Positions 34,947 to 44,423 of a stretch of DNA of 64,000 nucleotides are shown here, piece after piece. The notes below the pieces were generated by a model. That model was not told the origin of the DNA and ran no database searches. It saw only the letters and a program-made list of their open reading frames with translations. The stretch's first letter is position 1. Every line of letters starts with the position of its first letter. The position numbers and the translations under genes are program-made. Source of the stretch: Paractinoplanes pyxinae (lineage in GTDB: Bacteria; Actinomycetota; Actinomycetes; Mycobacteriales; Micromonosporaceae); NCBI RefSeq assembly GCF_026626335.1, contig NZ_JAPNTZ010000014.1, forward strand, positions 62,001 to 126,000. Reading direction: 5' to 3'.

Positions 34947-35357
34947 ATGCCCGATCTCAAGGTGTTCCGCCGGACCTGCCACCTGGTCGCGACCCGCACC
35001 CGCGGCCGGGTGGCCGAGTTCCGCATCGCCGATCAGGTGACGCCGAACTTCCACCAGGGGATCATCGACTACCGCGACCGGTCCGTGGCCGTGGTGCTGG
35101 CCCGGGACACCGGCGCCGTCGCGGTGGCCGAGCCGCGCGTCGTCACCGGCCGCTTCCTCGAGGCCGGCCCGCTGACGTTCATCGACTTCCCCGAACTGAT
35201 CGGTGCGCTGAAGGACAACGCGAAGTTCACGGTGCTCACGGCGGCCGAACTGGCCGGTCCTTTCGACGCCGCGGGATGGCCGGAACTGAGCGACTACGAC
35301 ATTAAGTCATGGAAGCCGGACACGCTGGGCGAGGCCCTCTTCAACTACTGGGACTGA
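34947..35357 (+). CDS. Conserved hypothetical protein
   Basis: 136 residues, soluble, alpha/beta. VFRRTCHLVATRTRGRVAEFR, then a strand pair (VAVVLARDTGAVAVAEP), ending GEALFNYWD. I do not recognise the family. It ends 7 bp from the convergent LacI gene. Confidence 0.6.
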   Translation: MPDLKVFRRTCHLVATRTRGRVAEFRIADQVTPNFHQGIIDYRDRSVAVVLARDTGAVAVAEPRVVTGRFLEAGPLTFIDFPELIGALKDNAKFTVLTAAELAGPFDAAGWPELSDYDIKSWKPDTLGEALFNYWD

Positions 35358-35363
35358 CCGCCC

Positions 35364-36350
35364 TCAGGCCGCCGTGCTCTGGCGGATCTGCAGGTGGGCC
35401 GGGAAGACGACGCGCCAGTGCGGGGCGATCTGGCGGTTGATCAGGGCCCGGGTGGCCGCGGCAGCCATCTGCTCGACCGGCTGGTGGACCGACGACATGG
35501 GCGGGTTGGCGCACTCGGCAATGACGCTGTCGTCGAAGCCGACCACGGCCACGTCATCCGGAATGCGGCGGCCGGCGTTGCCCAGGGCCTGCATGGCGCC
35601 GGTCGCGAGCAGGTCGCAGCCGGCGAAGATGGCGTCGATCTTCGGCTCCTCGGCCAGCAGACGCTGGGTGAGCTCGTAGCCAGCCTCACGCCGGAACTTG
35701 CCGGTCGCGGAGATCTCGGGCAACCCGAAGTCGCGGACGGCGCGTCGGTACCCCTCGCGGCGGCCCTCGGCGCATGAGTTGCCTTCCGGACCATGCAGGG
35801 CGGCGATGCGGCGGCGGCCGGTTTCGTGCAAGTGCTTGACCGCGGCGTACGCGCCCTCAGGGTTCTCGAGGCCGACAAAGGGCAGACCCGGCACCGTCGG
35901 GCCGATCGTCACCACCCGATCGCAGCGGCGATAAAAGTCAGAGGCAAGTGCGGTCGGTACGTTGACCAGCAGCACACCGAGGCTGACCGACGCGGCGATC
36001 CGGTTCAGCAGCGCGGCCGTGCTCAGCTCGTCGACGACGTGCACGCGAAGTTGCGCATTGCTGCCGGCCAGCTCCTGCAGGATGCCGGCGGTGACCCGCC
36101 CGTAGTAGGGGCTGGTGCCGAAGACGGACGTGTCGTCGACGATCACCAGCTCGACGACGTCCCCGTGCCCGGAGGCGAGCGCGCGGGCGACCGGATCGGG
36201 CCGGTAACCCAGCTCGGCGATCACGCCGCGCACGTGCTCACGGGTCTGGGCCGAGACGCCCGGGGCGTCGTTGATCACGCGGGAGACGGCGGCTTTCGAC
36301 ACGCCGGCTTTCCCGGCGACGTCGGCCAGCGTGGGTCTCCTCTGCACCAT
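35364..36350 (-). CDS. LacI-family transcriptional regulator
   Basis: 328 residues. The N-terminal HTH is TLADVAGKAGVSKAAVSRVIN, with hinge region PDPVARALASG. The periplasmic-binding-like sugar domain ends MSSVHQPVEQMAAAATRALIN. It lies 149 bp downstream of the class II aldolase on the same strand. By context it may control the nearby sugar genes; the operator was not identified with certainty. Confidence 0.88.
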   Translation of the reverse strand: MVQRRPTLADVAGKAGVSKAAVSRVINDAPGVSAQTREHVRGVIAELGYRPDPVARALASGHGDVVELVIVDDTSVFGTSPYYGRVTAGILQELAGSNAQLRVHVVDELSTAALLNRIAASVSLGVLLVNVPTALASDFYRRCDRVVTIGPTVPGLPFVGLENPEGAYAAVKHLHETGRRRIAALHGPEGNSCAEGRREGYRRAVRDFGLPEISATGKFRREAGYELTQRLLAEEPKIDAIFAGCDLLATGAMQALGNAGRRIPDDVAVVGFDDSVIAECANPPMSSVHQPVEQMAAAATRALINRQIAPHWRVVFPAHLQIRQSTAA

Positions 36351-36499
36351 CGGCCCAGTGTAGGAAATTCGGCCCGCTCGACGAATCGAGATTTCAGCCA
36401 GCCCGGAGGCGCCTCCGGCCGACCTCGAACGAGCTGGTCGTACGCCGAGCGTCGCCCATCGTGTCCGTTTCGGGTGCCGGCATCACCGATCGCCCGTTG

Positions 36500-37345
36500 T
36501 CAGCCGTGGACCGGCACGGCGAGCAGGCGCAGGGCCTGGGCGACGGTCGTGGCCATCGCCTCGCGGGCGGGGGCCAGGTAGCGGCGCGGATCGACCAGGT
36601 CCGGGCGGGTGCCCAGCGTGGTGCGGACCGCGCCGGTGAAGGCTAGGTTGAGCGCCGTGCCGATGTTGATCTTCGCCATGCCGGCCCGGACGGCGGACGT
36701 CAGCTCGTCGTCCGGCACGCCCGACGAACCGTGCAGAACGAGCGGCACTTGGACAGAATCGCGCAGTCGAGCGATCAAGTCATGGTCGAGTCGTGCTGTT
36801 CGTTCGTGCATCGCGTGCGAAGAACCGACAGCAACTGCCAAAGCGTCGACACCGGTCGCCGCCACGTAAGCCGCTGCCTCGGCCGGATCGGTCCGGGCGC
36901 CGGGTGCATGAGCGCCGTCCTTGCCGCCGACTTCACCCAGTTCACTCTCCAGCCATAGCCCGGACGAGCGGCACATCTCTGCGGCGGCCCGAGTCGCAGC
37001 GACGTTCCGTTCGTAGGGCAACTTCGAGGCGTCGTACATCACCGAACCGAAGCCGTTAGCGGCAGCCTGGGCGAGCAATTCGTCGGATTCGACGTGGTCG
37101 AGGTGCAGGGCCACGGGCACGGTCACCGCGGCGGCGACGGCTCGGCTGGCTGCGGCGATCGGCGCGACTCGGCCGTGGTGGAAGCGCACAGCGTTCTCGC
37201 TGATCTGCAGGATCACCGGCCGACCGGCCTCCTCGGCCCCGGCGACGATGGCCTCGGCGTGCTCGACGGTGATCACGTTGAACGCCCCGACGGCGCACCC
37301 CGCGGCCTGGGCGGCGCTCACCAGCTCACCGGTCGGCGTCAGCAC
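36500..37345 (-). CDS. Class II fructose/tagatose-bisphosphate aldolase
   Basis: Zn-dependent aldolase of the Fba/GatY/KbaY family, 281 residues. GAFNVITVEHAEAIVAGAEE, metal/catalytic HLDHVE at 81-86, YDASKLPYERNV, LESELGEVGGKDG, AVGSSHAMH, LVLHGSSGVPD and INIGTALN are all present. The short length and KbaY-like loop suggest tagatose-1,6-bisphosphate or a related ketose substrate. GTG 37345 overlaps the stop of the pfkB gene (GTGCTGA), giving translational coupling. It splits the bisphosphate produced by that kinase. Confidence 0.88.
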   Translation of the reverse strand: MLTPTGELVSAAQAAGCAVGAFNVITVEHAEAIVAGAEEAGRPVILQISENAVRFHHGRVAPIAAASRAVAAAVTVPVALHLDHVESDELLAQAAANGFGSVMYDASKLPYERNVAATRAAAEMCRSSGLWLESELGEVGGKDGAHAPGARTDPAEAAAYVAATGVDALAVAVGSSHAMHERTARLDHDLIARLRDSVQVPLVLHGSSGVPDDELTSAVRAGMAKINIGTALNLAFTGAVRTTLGTRPDLVDPRRYLAPAREAMATTVAQALRLLAVPVHG

Positions 37346-38649
37346 AGCGAACCCCTTTCGACGGCGGCGGGTGACGAGGCGACGGCACGTGGTTGCGCGG
37401 CTGTGCCGGATAGAGCCGGATCCCGATCGGCGCTCGTGCCGGCGACGGAATCGCGCCGTTCCAGCTGGCTGCTGCTTGAGCCGACGACGGAAGCGTGCTG
37501 TTCCGGCTGGTTGTCGCTTGTGCCGGCGACGGAATCGCGCCGTTCCAGCTGGTTGCCGCTTGTGTCGGCGACGGAAGCGTGCTGTTCCGGCTGGCTGCTG
37601 CTTGTGTCGGCGACGAAAGCGTGCTGTTCCGGCTGGCTGCTGCTTGTGCCGGCGACGGAAGCGCGCCGTTCCGGCTGGTTGCCGCTTGTGCCGGCGGCCG
37701 AAGCGCGCCGTTCCGGCTGATTGCCGCTCGCGCCGGCGACAGACACGCGCTGTTCGAGCTCGTCGGCACTCAATTCGGTCAGGAGGCGGCGGTAAACGAC
37801 GGTGTCGAAGGCGCCGGCTACGGGAGCGGCCACTGCGGCGGCCGAAAGCGCTACGGCATCGGCGAGCAACGGCGGCCAAGGTGTGCCGTCGCGCAGACCG
37901 CGTGCCAAGGCGGCCACACAGGCGTCGCCGGCGCCGGTGGGATTGCCGGGTAGAGCCGTGCGAGGTGCGCATACGTGCACGGCGTCGGGGGTGATGGCCT
38001 GCAGTCCGTCTGGTCCGCGCGAAACGACGACGGCACCGCTCGTCAATGCGCGAACGCCGGCCGGAGTCGCGTCGGCGAGCAGGTCGGGTAGTTCGTTCGC
38101 GTTCGGTTTGGCCATGGCGGGGCTGGCGGCGAGGCCGTGCCGAAGGGCCTCGCCGCTCGTGTCGAGAATTGCGGGAACGCCCGCCGCCGCGGCGATGCGC
38201 ACAAGAACCGCGTACGTGTCGAAAGGCAGGCCTGGTGGAAGCGAACCGCTCAGCGTCACCACCCGCGCGGTGCGCATCAGATCCTGGAAGTGGCCGATGA
38301 AGCGGCACCACTCGGCCGTGGAGACTGTCGGGCCGGGTTCCCAGAAGCCGGTCGCGTCGTGCAGATCGACAACCGCGACCGTGCGCCGGGTCTCGCCGGC
38401 GATCGGCACGAACGACGCCGCGACGCCCTCGGCGGCCAGCAGTTCGGACACACGTGCGCCGGTCGGACCGCCCAGGAGTCCCGTGGCCAGGACGGGTTCG
38501 CCGAGCGTGTGCAGCACGCGGGCGACGTTCAGGCCTTTGCCGCCGGCTCGTTCGGCCACGCTGGCCACCCGGTGGGTGCCGTGCGGGACGAGCGCGTCGA
38601 TCCCGTACGTGAGATCGAGCGCCGGATTCAACGTGACAGTGACGATCAT
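37339..38649 (-). CDS. 1-phosphofructokinase/tagatose-6-phosphate kinase-like PfkB protein with repetitive C-terminal tail
   Basis: 436 residues. MIVTVTLNPALDLTYGID at the N terminus and AGGKGLNVARVL mark the LacC/FruK branch. The catalytic GAGD is at 239-242. The enzyme proper ends near residue 300 (RRLLTELSADELEQ), the usual family length. The remaining ~135 residues are eight 14-residue repeats (ASVAGTSGNQPERR and variants) and a short end. The tail seems real because the frame runs through to a stop that overlaps the aldolase start. The tail is hydrophilic and probably disordered. ATG 38649 gives the canonical N terminus; a longer frame is not favoured. Confidence 0.85.
   Translation of the reverse strand: MIVTVTLNPALDLTYGIDALVPHGTHRVASVAERAGGKGLNVARVLHTLGEPVLATGLLGGPTGARVSELLAAEGVAASFVPIAGETRRTVAVVDLHDATGFWEPGPTVSTAEWCRFIGHFQDLMRTARVVTLSGSLPPGLPFDTYAVLVRIAAAAGVPAILDTSGEALRHGLAASPAMAKPNANELPDLLADATPAGVRALTSGAVVVSRGPDGLQAITPDAVHVCAPRTALPGNPTGAGDACVAALARGLRDGTPWPPLLADAVALSAAAVAAPVAGAFDTVVYRRLLTELSADELEQRVSVAGASGNQPERRASAAGTSGNQPERRASVAGTSSSQPEQHAFVADTSSSQPEQHASVADTSGNQLERRDSVAGTSDNQPEQHASVVGSSSSQLERRDSVAGTSADRDPALSGTAAQPRAVASSPAAVERGSLC
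37440..37770. repeat. 42-nt in-frame tandem repeat in the pfkB 3' end
   Basis: TTCC(A/G)GCTGG recurs every 42 bases (37459, 37501, 37543, 37585, 37627, 37669, 37711, ending with TTCGAGCT at 37753). Eight units of 14 codons on the minus strand. Unit subtypes alternate (GNQPERR versus SSQPEQH), suggesting later unequal exchange. Confidence 0.9.
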
Positions 38650-38849
38650 GGGCAGGCTCCGGAGGGAGGATCTGCCCCGCCTCGGGTCCCTCGGTTCAAC
38701 CGGGCCCTGGCGACCGGACTGCCGGACTGGATACCGGCTGGGCGGCGATCGTTGTCTCGATTCCAACTGATCGAACGCGCAGGTGTCAATAGCCGATCAT
38801 GCGCGTATGGTGCCGTCGGAGTGTTCATATGGACAGTTAGGGCGCGGAG
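38650..38849. promoter_or_regulatory. Divergent promoter region between two PfkB kinase genes
   Basis: 200 bases. TCGAT-N8-ATCGA at 38757-38774 is the best inverted repeat, in a relatively AT-rich context; it could bind the LacI- or DeoR-type regulator of the locus. The evidence is only the symmetry and position. Confidence 0.4.
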
Positions 38850-39755
38850 ATGACCGAGTTCGACATCCTGGTGGTCGGCGAAGCCAATCCGGATCTGCTC
38901 CTGCGCGGCGACGTCCGGCCTCGCTTCGGTCAGGAGGAGCAGCTGCTCACCGCGGCCGACCTGGTGCTGGGCGGATCCGCCGCGATCACCGCAGTCGGCT
39001 GCGCCACGCTCGGGCTGCGCACCGCGCTGCTCGCGGCGGTCGGCGACGATTTCTTCGGCGCCCTGGTGCGCGATCAGCTCACGACCGCGGGTGTACGTCT
39101 GATGCCGTACGCCGCCGGCGGGGTGCCCACCGGCGTGACCGTGATCCTGTCCGAACCGGACGACCGTGCGATGCTCACGCTGCCCGGCACGATCGCCGCA
39201 CTCCGGCCCCAGGACGTGACCGACGCGTTGATCCAGTCGACCCGCCATGTCCACGTTTCGGCCCTCTACTTGCAGCCCGGCCTGGCTGGTGGACTGGCCG
39301 AAGTGTTCAAGCGTGCCCGCAGCCTGGGTCGTACCACCTCGCTCGACACCAACTGGGACCCGTCAGGAGCATGGGCGTCACTCGACGACATCCTCGCGCA
39401 TACCGACGTGTTCCTGCCCAACGCCGCTGAGCTGTCGGCGGTGACCGGTGCCGCGAACCCGGACACGGCCGCCGCCCAACTGGTCGCGCTCGGCACGACG
39501 GTCGTGATGAAGGACGGAGCTCGTGGCGCCCGCGCCTGGTGGCCCGATGGCGAGGCAGCCGCCCCAGGCCGTCCCGTCGACGTCGTCGACACGACGGGCG
39601 CCGGCGACAGCTTCAACGCCGGCTTCCTGGCCGGCCGCCTCGGCGGCCACGACCTGCCTGAGTCGCTGCGCTGGGCCACAGTGGCCGGCTCGCTCAGCAC
39701 GCGCGCCGCCGGGGGTACCGCCGCCCAGGCCACGCGAGCCGACCTGATGCCCTGA
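38850..39755 (+). CDS. PfkB-family (ribokinase-like) sugar kinase
   Basis: 301 residues. DILVVGEANPDLLLRG, LGGSAAITAVGCATLGLRTALLAAVGDD, PNAAELSAVTG and the catalytic DTTGAGDSFNAG with GAGD at 250-253. More like ribokinase/fructokinase than FruK. Divergent from the FruK-like pfkB gene. It could phosphorylate the free sugar entering the locus (galactosamine, tagatose or fructose are candidates by context). Confidence 0.87.
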   Translation: MTEFDILVVGEANPDLLLRGDVRPRFGQEEQLLTAADLVLGGSAAITAVGCATLGLRTALLAAVGDDFFGALVRDQLTTAGVRLMPYAAGGVPTGVTVILSEPDDRAMLTLPGTIAALRPQDVTDALIQSTRHVHVSALYLQPGLAGGLAEVFKRARSLGRTTSLDTNWDPSGAWASLDDILAHTDVFLPNAAELSAVTGAANPDTAAAQLVALGTTVVMKDGARGARAWWPDGEAAAPGRPVDVVDTTGAGDSFNAGFLAGRLGGHDLPESLRWATVAGSLSTRAAGGTAAQATRADLMP

Positions 39756-39888
39756 GCCGCAACACGTCGCTCGGTTGCGCGATGCTGCGCGCCTTCCGTT
39801 ACGTGGCCTGTCCTCGATCTTTCGGTACGGTGCGAACAAAGATTCGCCTCATCGGCTGGCGGGTTGAAGCCGGACGCGAGGAGGCCGC

Positions 39889-40623
39889 ATGGGCGCCGGG
39901 CAGTTGCCGTTCCTGCTGCTGTTCTTGTCGTTCCTGGTCACCTTCGTGGCGACGCGGACGATCACGCGCATGATCCGGGCGGGCGTCGGGCCGTTCCGCA
40001 ACAACGTCGCGGGTGGCGTGCACATCCACCACGCCGTGCCCGGGATCGTCCTGACGTTGATCGGCGCGTACCTGTCCGTGGCCGTCGGTGGGCGGCGGCC
40101 ATGGGCCGAGATGGCCGGGGTGCTGATCGGGGTGGGGTCGTCGTTGATCCTCGACGAGTTCGCGCTGATCCTGCATCTGCAGGACGTGTACTGGTCGCCG
40201 GAGGGGCAGCTCTCGGTGCAATTGGTGGCGCTCACACTGAGCGTGCTCGGGCTCGTGTCGCTCGGGCTGAACCCGCTCACCTCGGACCGCGGGTTCGGGC
40301 TCGGCCACCTTGCGATCGTTGTGTCGGCCGTTGTGCATTTGTGCGCGTTGCTCGTCTGTGTGCGCAAAGGCAAGTACTCGACGGCGGTGCTCGGCGTCTT
40401 CCTGCCGCCGGTGGCCTGGGCCGGGGCGATCCGGCTGGCCCGGCCGAACTCGAAGTGGGCCCGCAGCCGCTACGACTCGGCGAAGATCGCCCGCGCCCGA
40501 GCCCGCGCCGACGGCTTCGACGCGCGTTTCGGCCGCTGGGGTCTGGACATCGCCGACCTGGTGGCCGGCCGCCCGTCGCTGCCGAACCCCGCTCCGCCCA
40601 CTCGATCCAACCCGCAATCTTGA
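39889..40623 (+). CDS. Integral membrane protein of unknown function
   Basis: 244 residues with about six TM segments. The first is FLLLFLSFLVTFVAT; then GGVHIHHAVPGIVLTLIGAYLSVAVG with a conserved-looking HIHH motif just before TM2, and LDEFALILHLQDVYW between helices. His and Asp/Glu near the membrane face hint at a metal or catalytic site. The C-terminal ~60 residues are cytoplasmic and Arg-rich. Not recognised beyond a general actinobacterial family. Confidence 0.7.
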   Translation: MGAGQLPFLLLFLSFLVTFVATRTITRMIRAGVGPFRNNVAGGVHIHHAVPGIVLTLIGAYLSVAVGGRRPWAEMAGVLIGVGSSLILDEFALILHLQDVYWSPEGQLSVQLVALTLSVLGLVSLGLNPLTSDRGFGLGHLAIVVSAVVHLCALLVCVRKGKYSTAVLGVFLPPVAWAGAIRLARPNSKWARSRYDSAKIARARARADGFDARFGRWGLDIADLVAGRPSLPNPAPPTRSNPQS

Positions 40624-40662
40624 GCAGTAGCCGCCCCGCAATCTTGACCGGCCACCGGCCCG

Positions 40663-41211
40663 CTACCTGGTCCGGCGCCAAGCGAGGACAAGCATGAAGA
40701 GGCCGAGTGCTGCTTCGGCTGCGTAAACGCCGGGGGAGAGGTGCCAGTGGATGACTTCGCGCCAGCCGGGCACGACGCGCGCACTCACGATCACGATGGG
40801 CTCGAGCACTAGCAGCAGGCCGACAACTGCAGTGACGGCGAACCTGAGGTCGCCAGCCCGGCGGTTCAGCCAGGCCCCGAAGGCGCCGAGTACCGGTCCG
40901 CTCAGCAGCCCCGAGAACAACCAGCGACGGTTCTCGCGCAACACGTGAGCGAGATGGCCGTCGTCGGCGGTTACGGCAACGACGACGTAGAAACCGAGCA
41001 GGGCGGTGAGCGTGGCCGCCAATCCGAGCGCTGCGCCGCGCGGAAGTGAGCGAACGTGCAATCCGGCGGCGAACGCGATGAGCAGCCACGGCGTGCTCAG
41101 GTTGCCGATGGTGTCGCGGACGCCGTCGTGGTGTCCCTTGACGAGCGCGGCGAGCACCCCGAACAGCAGTCCGGCGCCGATAACGGCCAGCAGCCGGCGA
41201 AGAGGCGTCAT
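40663..41211 (-). CDS. Small integral membrane protein (possibly DUF6518)
   Basis: 182 residues, about five TM segments (LLAVIGAGLLFGVLAALV, GAALGLAATLTALLGFYVVVAV, AVTAVVGLLLVLEPIVIV, VYAAEAALGLFMLVLAW). HHDGVRDTIGNLSTPWLLIAF and LSPGVYAAEA segments. ATG 41211 (MTPLRRLLAVIG) preferred to the frame start at 41241. Not obviously linked to the sugar genes on either side. Confidence 0.65.
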   Translation of the reverse strand: MTPLRRLLAVIGAGLLFGVLAALVKGHHDGVRDTIGNLSTPWLLIAFAAGLHVRSLPRGAALGLAATLTALLGFYVVVAVTADDGHLAHVLRENRRWLFSGLLSGPVLGAFGAWLNRRAGDLRFAVTAVVGLLLVLEPIVIVSARVVPGWREVIHWHLSPGVYAAEAALGLFMLVLAWRRTR

Positions 41212-41271
41212 GGTGTGGACGCCGCGGTCATAGCTGCGCACTATAGCCGTACGGAGATCAACAACCCTTCC

Positions 41272-42093
41272 TCAGCCCTTGAGGCCGGTGAACGTCATGG
41301 TGGCGATGAACTTCCGCTGGGCGAACAGGAAGGCCAGGATGAGCGGCGCCGTGGCCAGCACGTTGCCGGCCATGAGCTGGGACCATTCCGTACGGCGCAT
41401 GCCTTGGAAGTTGGCCAGGCCGACTTGAAGCGTGAAGCGGTTGTCGTCCGAGATGGCGACCAGCGGCCAGAGCAGGTCGTTCCAGCTGGAGAGAAGCGTG
41501 AAGACGGCCAGCGTGGCCAGGGCGGGCTTGGCCAGCGGCAGCACGATGCTGCGGAAGGTGCGCCATGTTCCGCAGCCGTCGATGCGCGCGGCTTCCTCCA
41601 GCTCGACCGGCAGGGCCAGGAAGAACTGGCGCATCAGGAAGATGCCGAATGCCGAGGCCAGCCACGGCACGAACGCCGCGGCGAGTGTGTCGACGATGCC
41701 GATGCGGGCGAACATCAGGTAGGTCGGGATCATCAGGAGCTGGATCGGGATCATCACCGTAGCCACGATGACCAGGAACGCGACGCCGCGGCCGGCGAAC
41801 TTGAGGCGGGCGAAGCCGTAGCCGGCCATCGAGCACAACACCAGGTGAGCCAGCACCGCGACGGCGGACACCAGCACCGTGTTCCCGAACCAGCGCAGCG
41901 CCGGCGTTTCGGTCAGCAACGCGCGATAGCCCTCGAGATGCAACGACGTCGGCAGCAACTTGGGCGGGAACTGATTGATCTCGGCGCTGCTCATGAACGA
42001 AGTGAGCACCATCTGCACGAGCGGCAGAACGAACAGGAGCGCCAGCGGCATCAGCAGCAGGTGCCAGGGGCTGAACGGCAACCAGCGACGCAT
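41272..42093 (-). CDS. Sugar ABC transporter permease (MalG type)
   Basis: 273 residues, six TM segments, carbohydrate-uptake CUT1 family. The EAA loop reads EEAARIDGCGTWRTFRSIVLPL. Last gene of the importer operon, its start overlapping the stop of the other permease (42093). No ATPase gene is nearby; CUT1 importers in actinomycetes commonly share one MsiK-type ATPase encoded elsewhere. Confidence 0.93.
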   Translation of the reverse strand: MRRWLPFSPWHLLLMPLALLFVLPLVQMVLTSFMSSAEINQFPPKLLPTSLHLEGYRALLTETPALRWFGNTVLVSAVAVLAHLVLCSMAGYGFARLKFAGRGVAFLVIVATVMIPIQLLMIPTYLMFARIGIVDTLAAAFVPWLASAFGIFLMRQFFLALPVELEEAARIDGCGTWRTFRSIVLPLAKPALATLAVFTLLSSWNDLLWPLVAISDDNRFTLQVGLANFQGMRRTEWSQLMAGNVLATAPLILAFLFAQRKFIATMTFTGLKG

Positions 42094-43025
42094 CAGAAGA
42101 CCTCCGAGCCTCGGCGACGGCTGTACCAGATGATGCCGATGGTCAGCATGAGCGTGACCGCGAAGAGCAGATAGGCGGCCGCGGCCCCGTAGCCGAGCCG
42201 CTGGGTCTGAAACGCCAGCTCATAGATGTAGTAGACGACTGTCTGCGTGCTGTTGAGCGGTCCGCCGCGAGTGGTCGTGTAGATCAGGTCGAACAGCTGG
42301 ACGGCCGTGATGGTCTGCCAGACGGCGGTGAACACGGTGACCGGGCGCAGTTCCGGCAGAGTGATGTGCCGGAACACCCGCCAGCGGGAGGCGCCGTCCA
42401 TGGTGGCCGCCTCGACCAGTTCGCGCGGGATGTCCTGCAGCGCGGCCAGGTAGATGACGGTGCAGAAGCCGACCTCGCCCCAGAGCGCGATCAGGCAGAT
42501 GACGTACAGGGCCTGGGTGGGGCTCTCTAGGAATTGCTGCTGGGGGATGCCGAGGTGGCGCAACACGTCGTTGGCCGCGCCGAATTGAGGGTTGAAGACG
42601 AAGCCGGCCAGGATGCCGGTGGCGGCGGCCGACGCCACGTACGGAACGAAGATGCACGTTCGATAGAACCCGATCAGTCGGATGCGCTGGTTGAGCGCGA
42701 TCGCGACCACGATGCCCAGGATGATCGACGACGGAACGAACAGAACGGTCAGCAGCAGGGTGTGCCGGGCCGCCGCGAGCATGTCCGGGTCGGTCGCAAG
42801 GCGTTGATAGTTGCTCCAGCCGACCGGGACGCCGGGGGAGATGCCGTTCCACCGGGCTCGCGAGATGAAGAATGCCCAGATCGCCGGGAACAGCGACAGC
42901 CCCACGACCAGGACGGTGGCCGGGCCGGCGAAGGCCCAGCCGGTCAGGCTTCGCCGCACGGCGCGACCGAGCGGCGAAGCCTTCCGGACAGCGGCGTGCG
43001 ACGACGCCGCGAACGTCAGCGCCAT
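42093..43025 (-). CDS. Sugar ABC transporter permease (MalF type)
   Basis: 310 residues, six TM segments. The N terminus is extended and the EAA loop is VEAATMDGASRWRVFRHITLPEL. Partner of the downstream MalG-type permease. Start and stop overlap the neighbours by one base each, giving tight coupling to the binding-protein gene. Confidence 0.93.
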   Translation of the reverse strand: MALTFAASSHAAVRKASPLGRAVRRSLTGWAFAGPATVLVVGLSLFPAIWAFFISRARWNGISPGVPVGWSNYQRLATDPDMLAAARHTLLLTVLFVPSSIILGIVVAIALNQRIRLIGFYRTCIFVPYVASAAATGILAGFVFNPQFGAANDVLRHLGIPQQQFLESPTQALYVICLIALWGEVGFCTVIYLAALQDIPRELVEAATMDGASRWRVFRHITLPELRPVTVFTAVWQTITAVQLFDLIYTTTRGGPLNSTQTVVYYIYELAFQTQRLGYGAAAAYLLFAVTLMLTIGIIWYSRRRGSEVF

Positions 43026-44329
43026 CAGTTCACCACGGCGTCGGCCGATTTCTTGGCCGCCGCGTCGAGCGCGTCCTTGGACGATGTCTTGCCCTGCAGA
43101 ACCGACGCGATCGCGTCACCGACGTTGCGCGACAGGACCTCGTAGCCGGGCACGGTCGGCCGGGCCTGCTTGGCGTTGGCGAGATTGTCGAAGAACTTCT
43201 GCCCGCCCGGGTACTCCTTCACGTACGCGGCGAACTCCGGCGTGCTCTGCTCCGACGAGCGCAGCGGCAGGTTGCCCACCGCGAGGTTCCACTTGGCGTC
43301 CGTCTGCGCGCTGGTGAGCCACTTGATGAAGTCGCGTGCGGCACCTGCGCGGTTGGCGTCGTTGTGGTCGAACAGCACCCACAGGTCGGGGCCGGAGACG
43401 GTCTGGTGGTCGCCGTTCACTCCAGGCAGGTTCGAGACGCCGTACGAGAGCTTGGCCTCTTTGATCTCGAGCAGCGCCCACGGGCCGGTGATGATCATGG
43501 CGACGCGGCCGCTGTTGAACAAGGGGTGGTACTTCTCGTCGGTCTGGTCCAAGTACATCGACTTGTCGTCGACGGCCATCTGCCGCAGCGTCTCGAGGGC
43601 GGTGACGCCGGCGTCGGAGTTGAAGGCGGGCTTCGTGCCGTCGAGGATCTTGCCGCCGTTCTGCCAGAGCAACGGCCACAGGTGCCAGGTCGTGTCCTCG
43701 CTGCCCGAGACGGAGTAGGCGGTGCCGTACGTCTTGGTTGCCGGGTCGGTCAGCTTCTTGGCCGCTGATCGGAAGTCCTCCCACGTCCACTCGTCGGTGG
43801 GGTAGGCGACGCCGGCCTTGTCGAAGATCGACTTGTTATAGATGACCGCCAGGTTGTCCACGAGCGCCGGAATGCCGATCACTTTGTCGTTGGCGGTTGC
43901 GACGGTTCGCGCAGCCTCGGGCATCTCCGTCCATTTGAACGACGGGTCCTGGACGTACGCGGTCAGGTCCTGCGTCTTGCCGCTCGCTCCGAGGTCGCCG
44001 GCCCAGTTGCCGTACGCGTACGAGATGTCGGGATAGCTGCCTCCCGCAAATCCGGCCGACAACTTGGTGAGCAGGTCGTCGGTCGTCGGGGCGCCGGGTG
44101 AGGTCTTGATCGTGACGTTCGGATGCGCGGTGTGATACTCGGCGGCCAGCGCCTCGGCGACCTTTTCGGCCTCCTCGGTCTGGCCGGTCCACCAGGTGAG
44201 TTCGACGGTCGCGGCCGGGTCGTAGCCGGCGGCCGAGTCCTTGCCGTCGTCGGACGTCCCGCCCATGCAGGCGGAAAGCAGCAGCGCCGCGCCGACGCCG
44301 CCGGCGAGCAGTCGAAGGGGTTTGGTCAT
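43025..44329 (-). CDS. Sugar ABC transporter substrate-binding lipoprotein
   Basis: 434 residues, CUT1 extracellular binding protein. Signal peptide with lipobox LLLSAC, Cys at 21. Mature part begins with a Gly/Asp linker, then VELTWWTGQTEEAEKVAEALAAEY, and later VAMIITGPWALLEI. ATG 44329 follows GGAGGT. Captures an oligosaccharide or amino sugar outside the cell for the two permeases. Confidence 0.93.
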   Translation of the reverse strand: MTKPLRLLAGGVGAALLLSACMGGTSDDGKDSAAGYDPAATVELTWWTGQTEEAEKVAEALAAEYHTAHPNVTIKTSPGAPTTDDLLTKLSAGFAGGSYPDISYAYGNWAGDLGASGKTQDLTAYVQDPSFKWTEMPEAARTVATANDKVIGIPALVDNLAVIYNKSIFDKAGVAYPTDEWTWEDFRSAAKKLTDPATKTYGTAYSVSGSEDTTWHLWPLLWQNGGKILDGTKPAFNSDAGVTALETLRQMAVDDKSMYLDQTDEKYHPLFNSGRVAMIITGPWALLEIKEAKLSYGVSNLPGVNGDHQTVSGPDLWVLFDHNDANRAGAARDFIKWLTSAQTDAKWNLAVGNLPLRSSEQSTPEFAAYVKEYPGGQKFFDNLANAKQARPTVPGYEVLSRNVGDAIASVLQGKTSSKDALDAAAKKSADAVVN

Positions 44330-44423
44330 CTCGTGGCACCTCCGCTTGTGGAATGGGCGGTTCAGGTGGTGACGACGAAGCGATGTGGTGGTTCGGATGC
44401 GAGCGACGGAACGGAGTCGCTGA

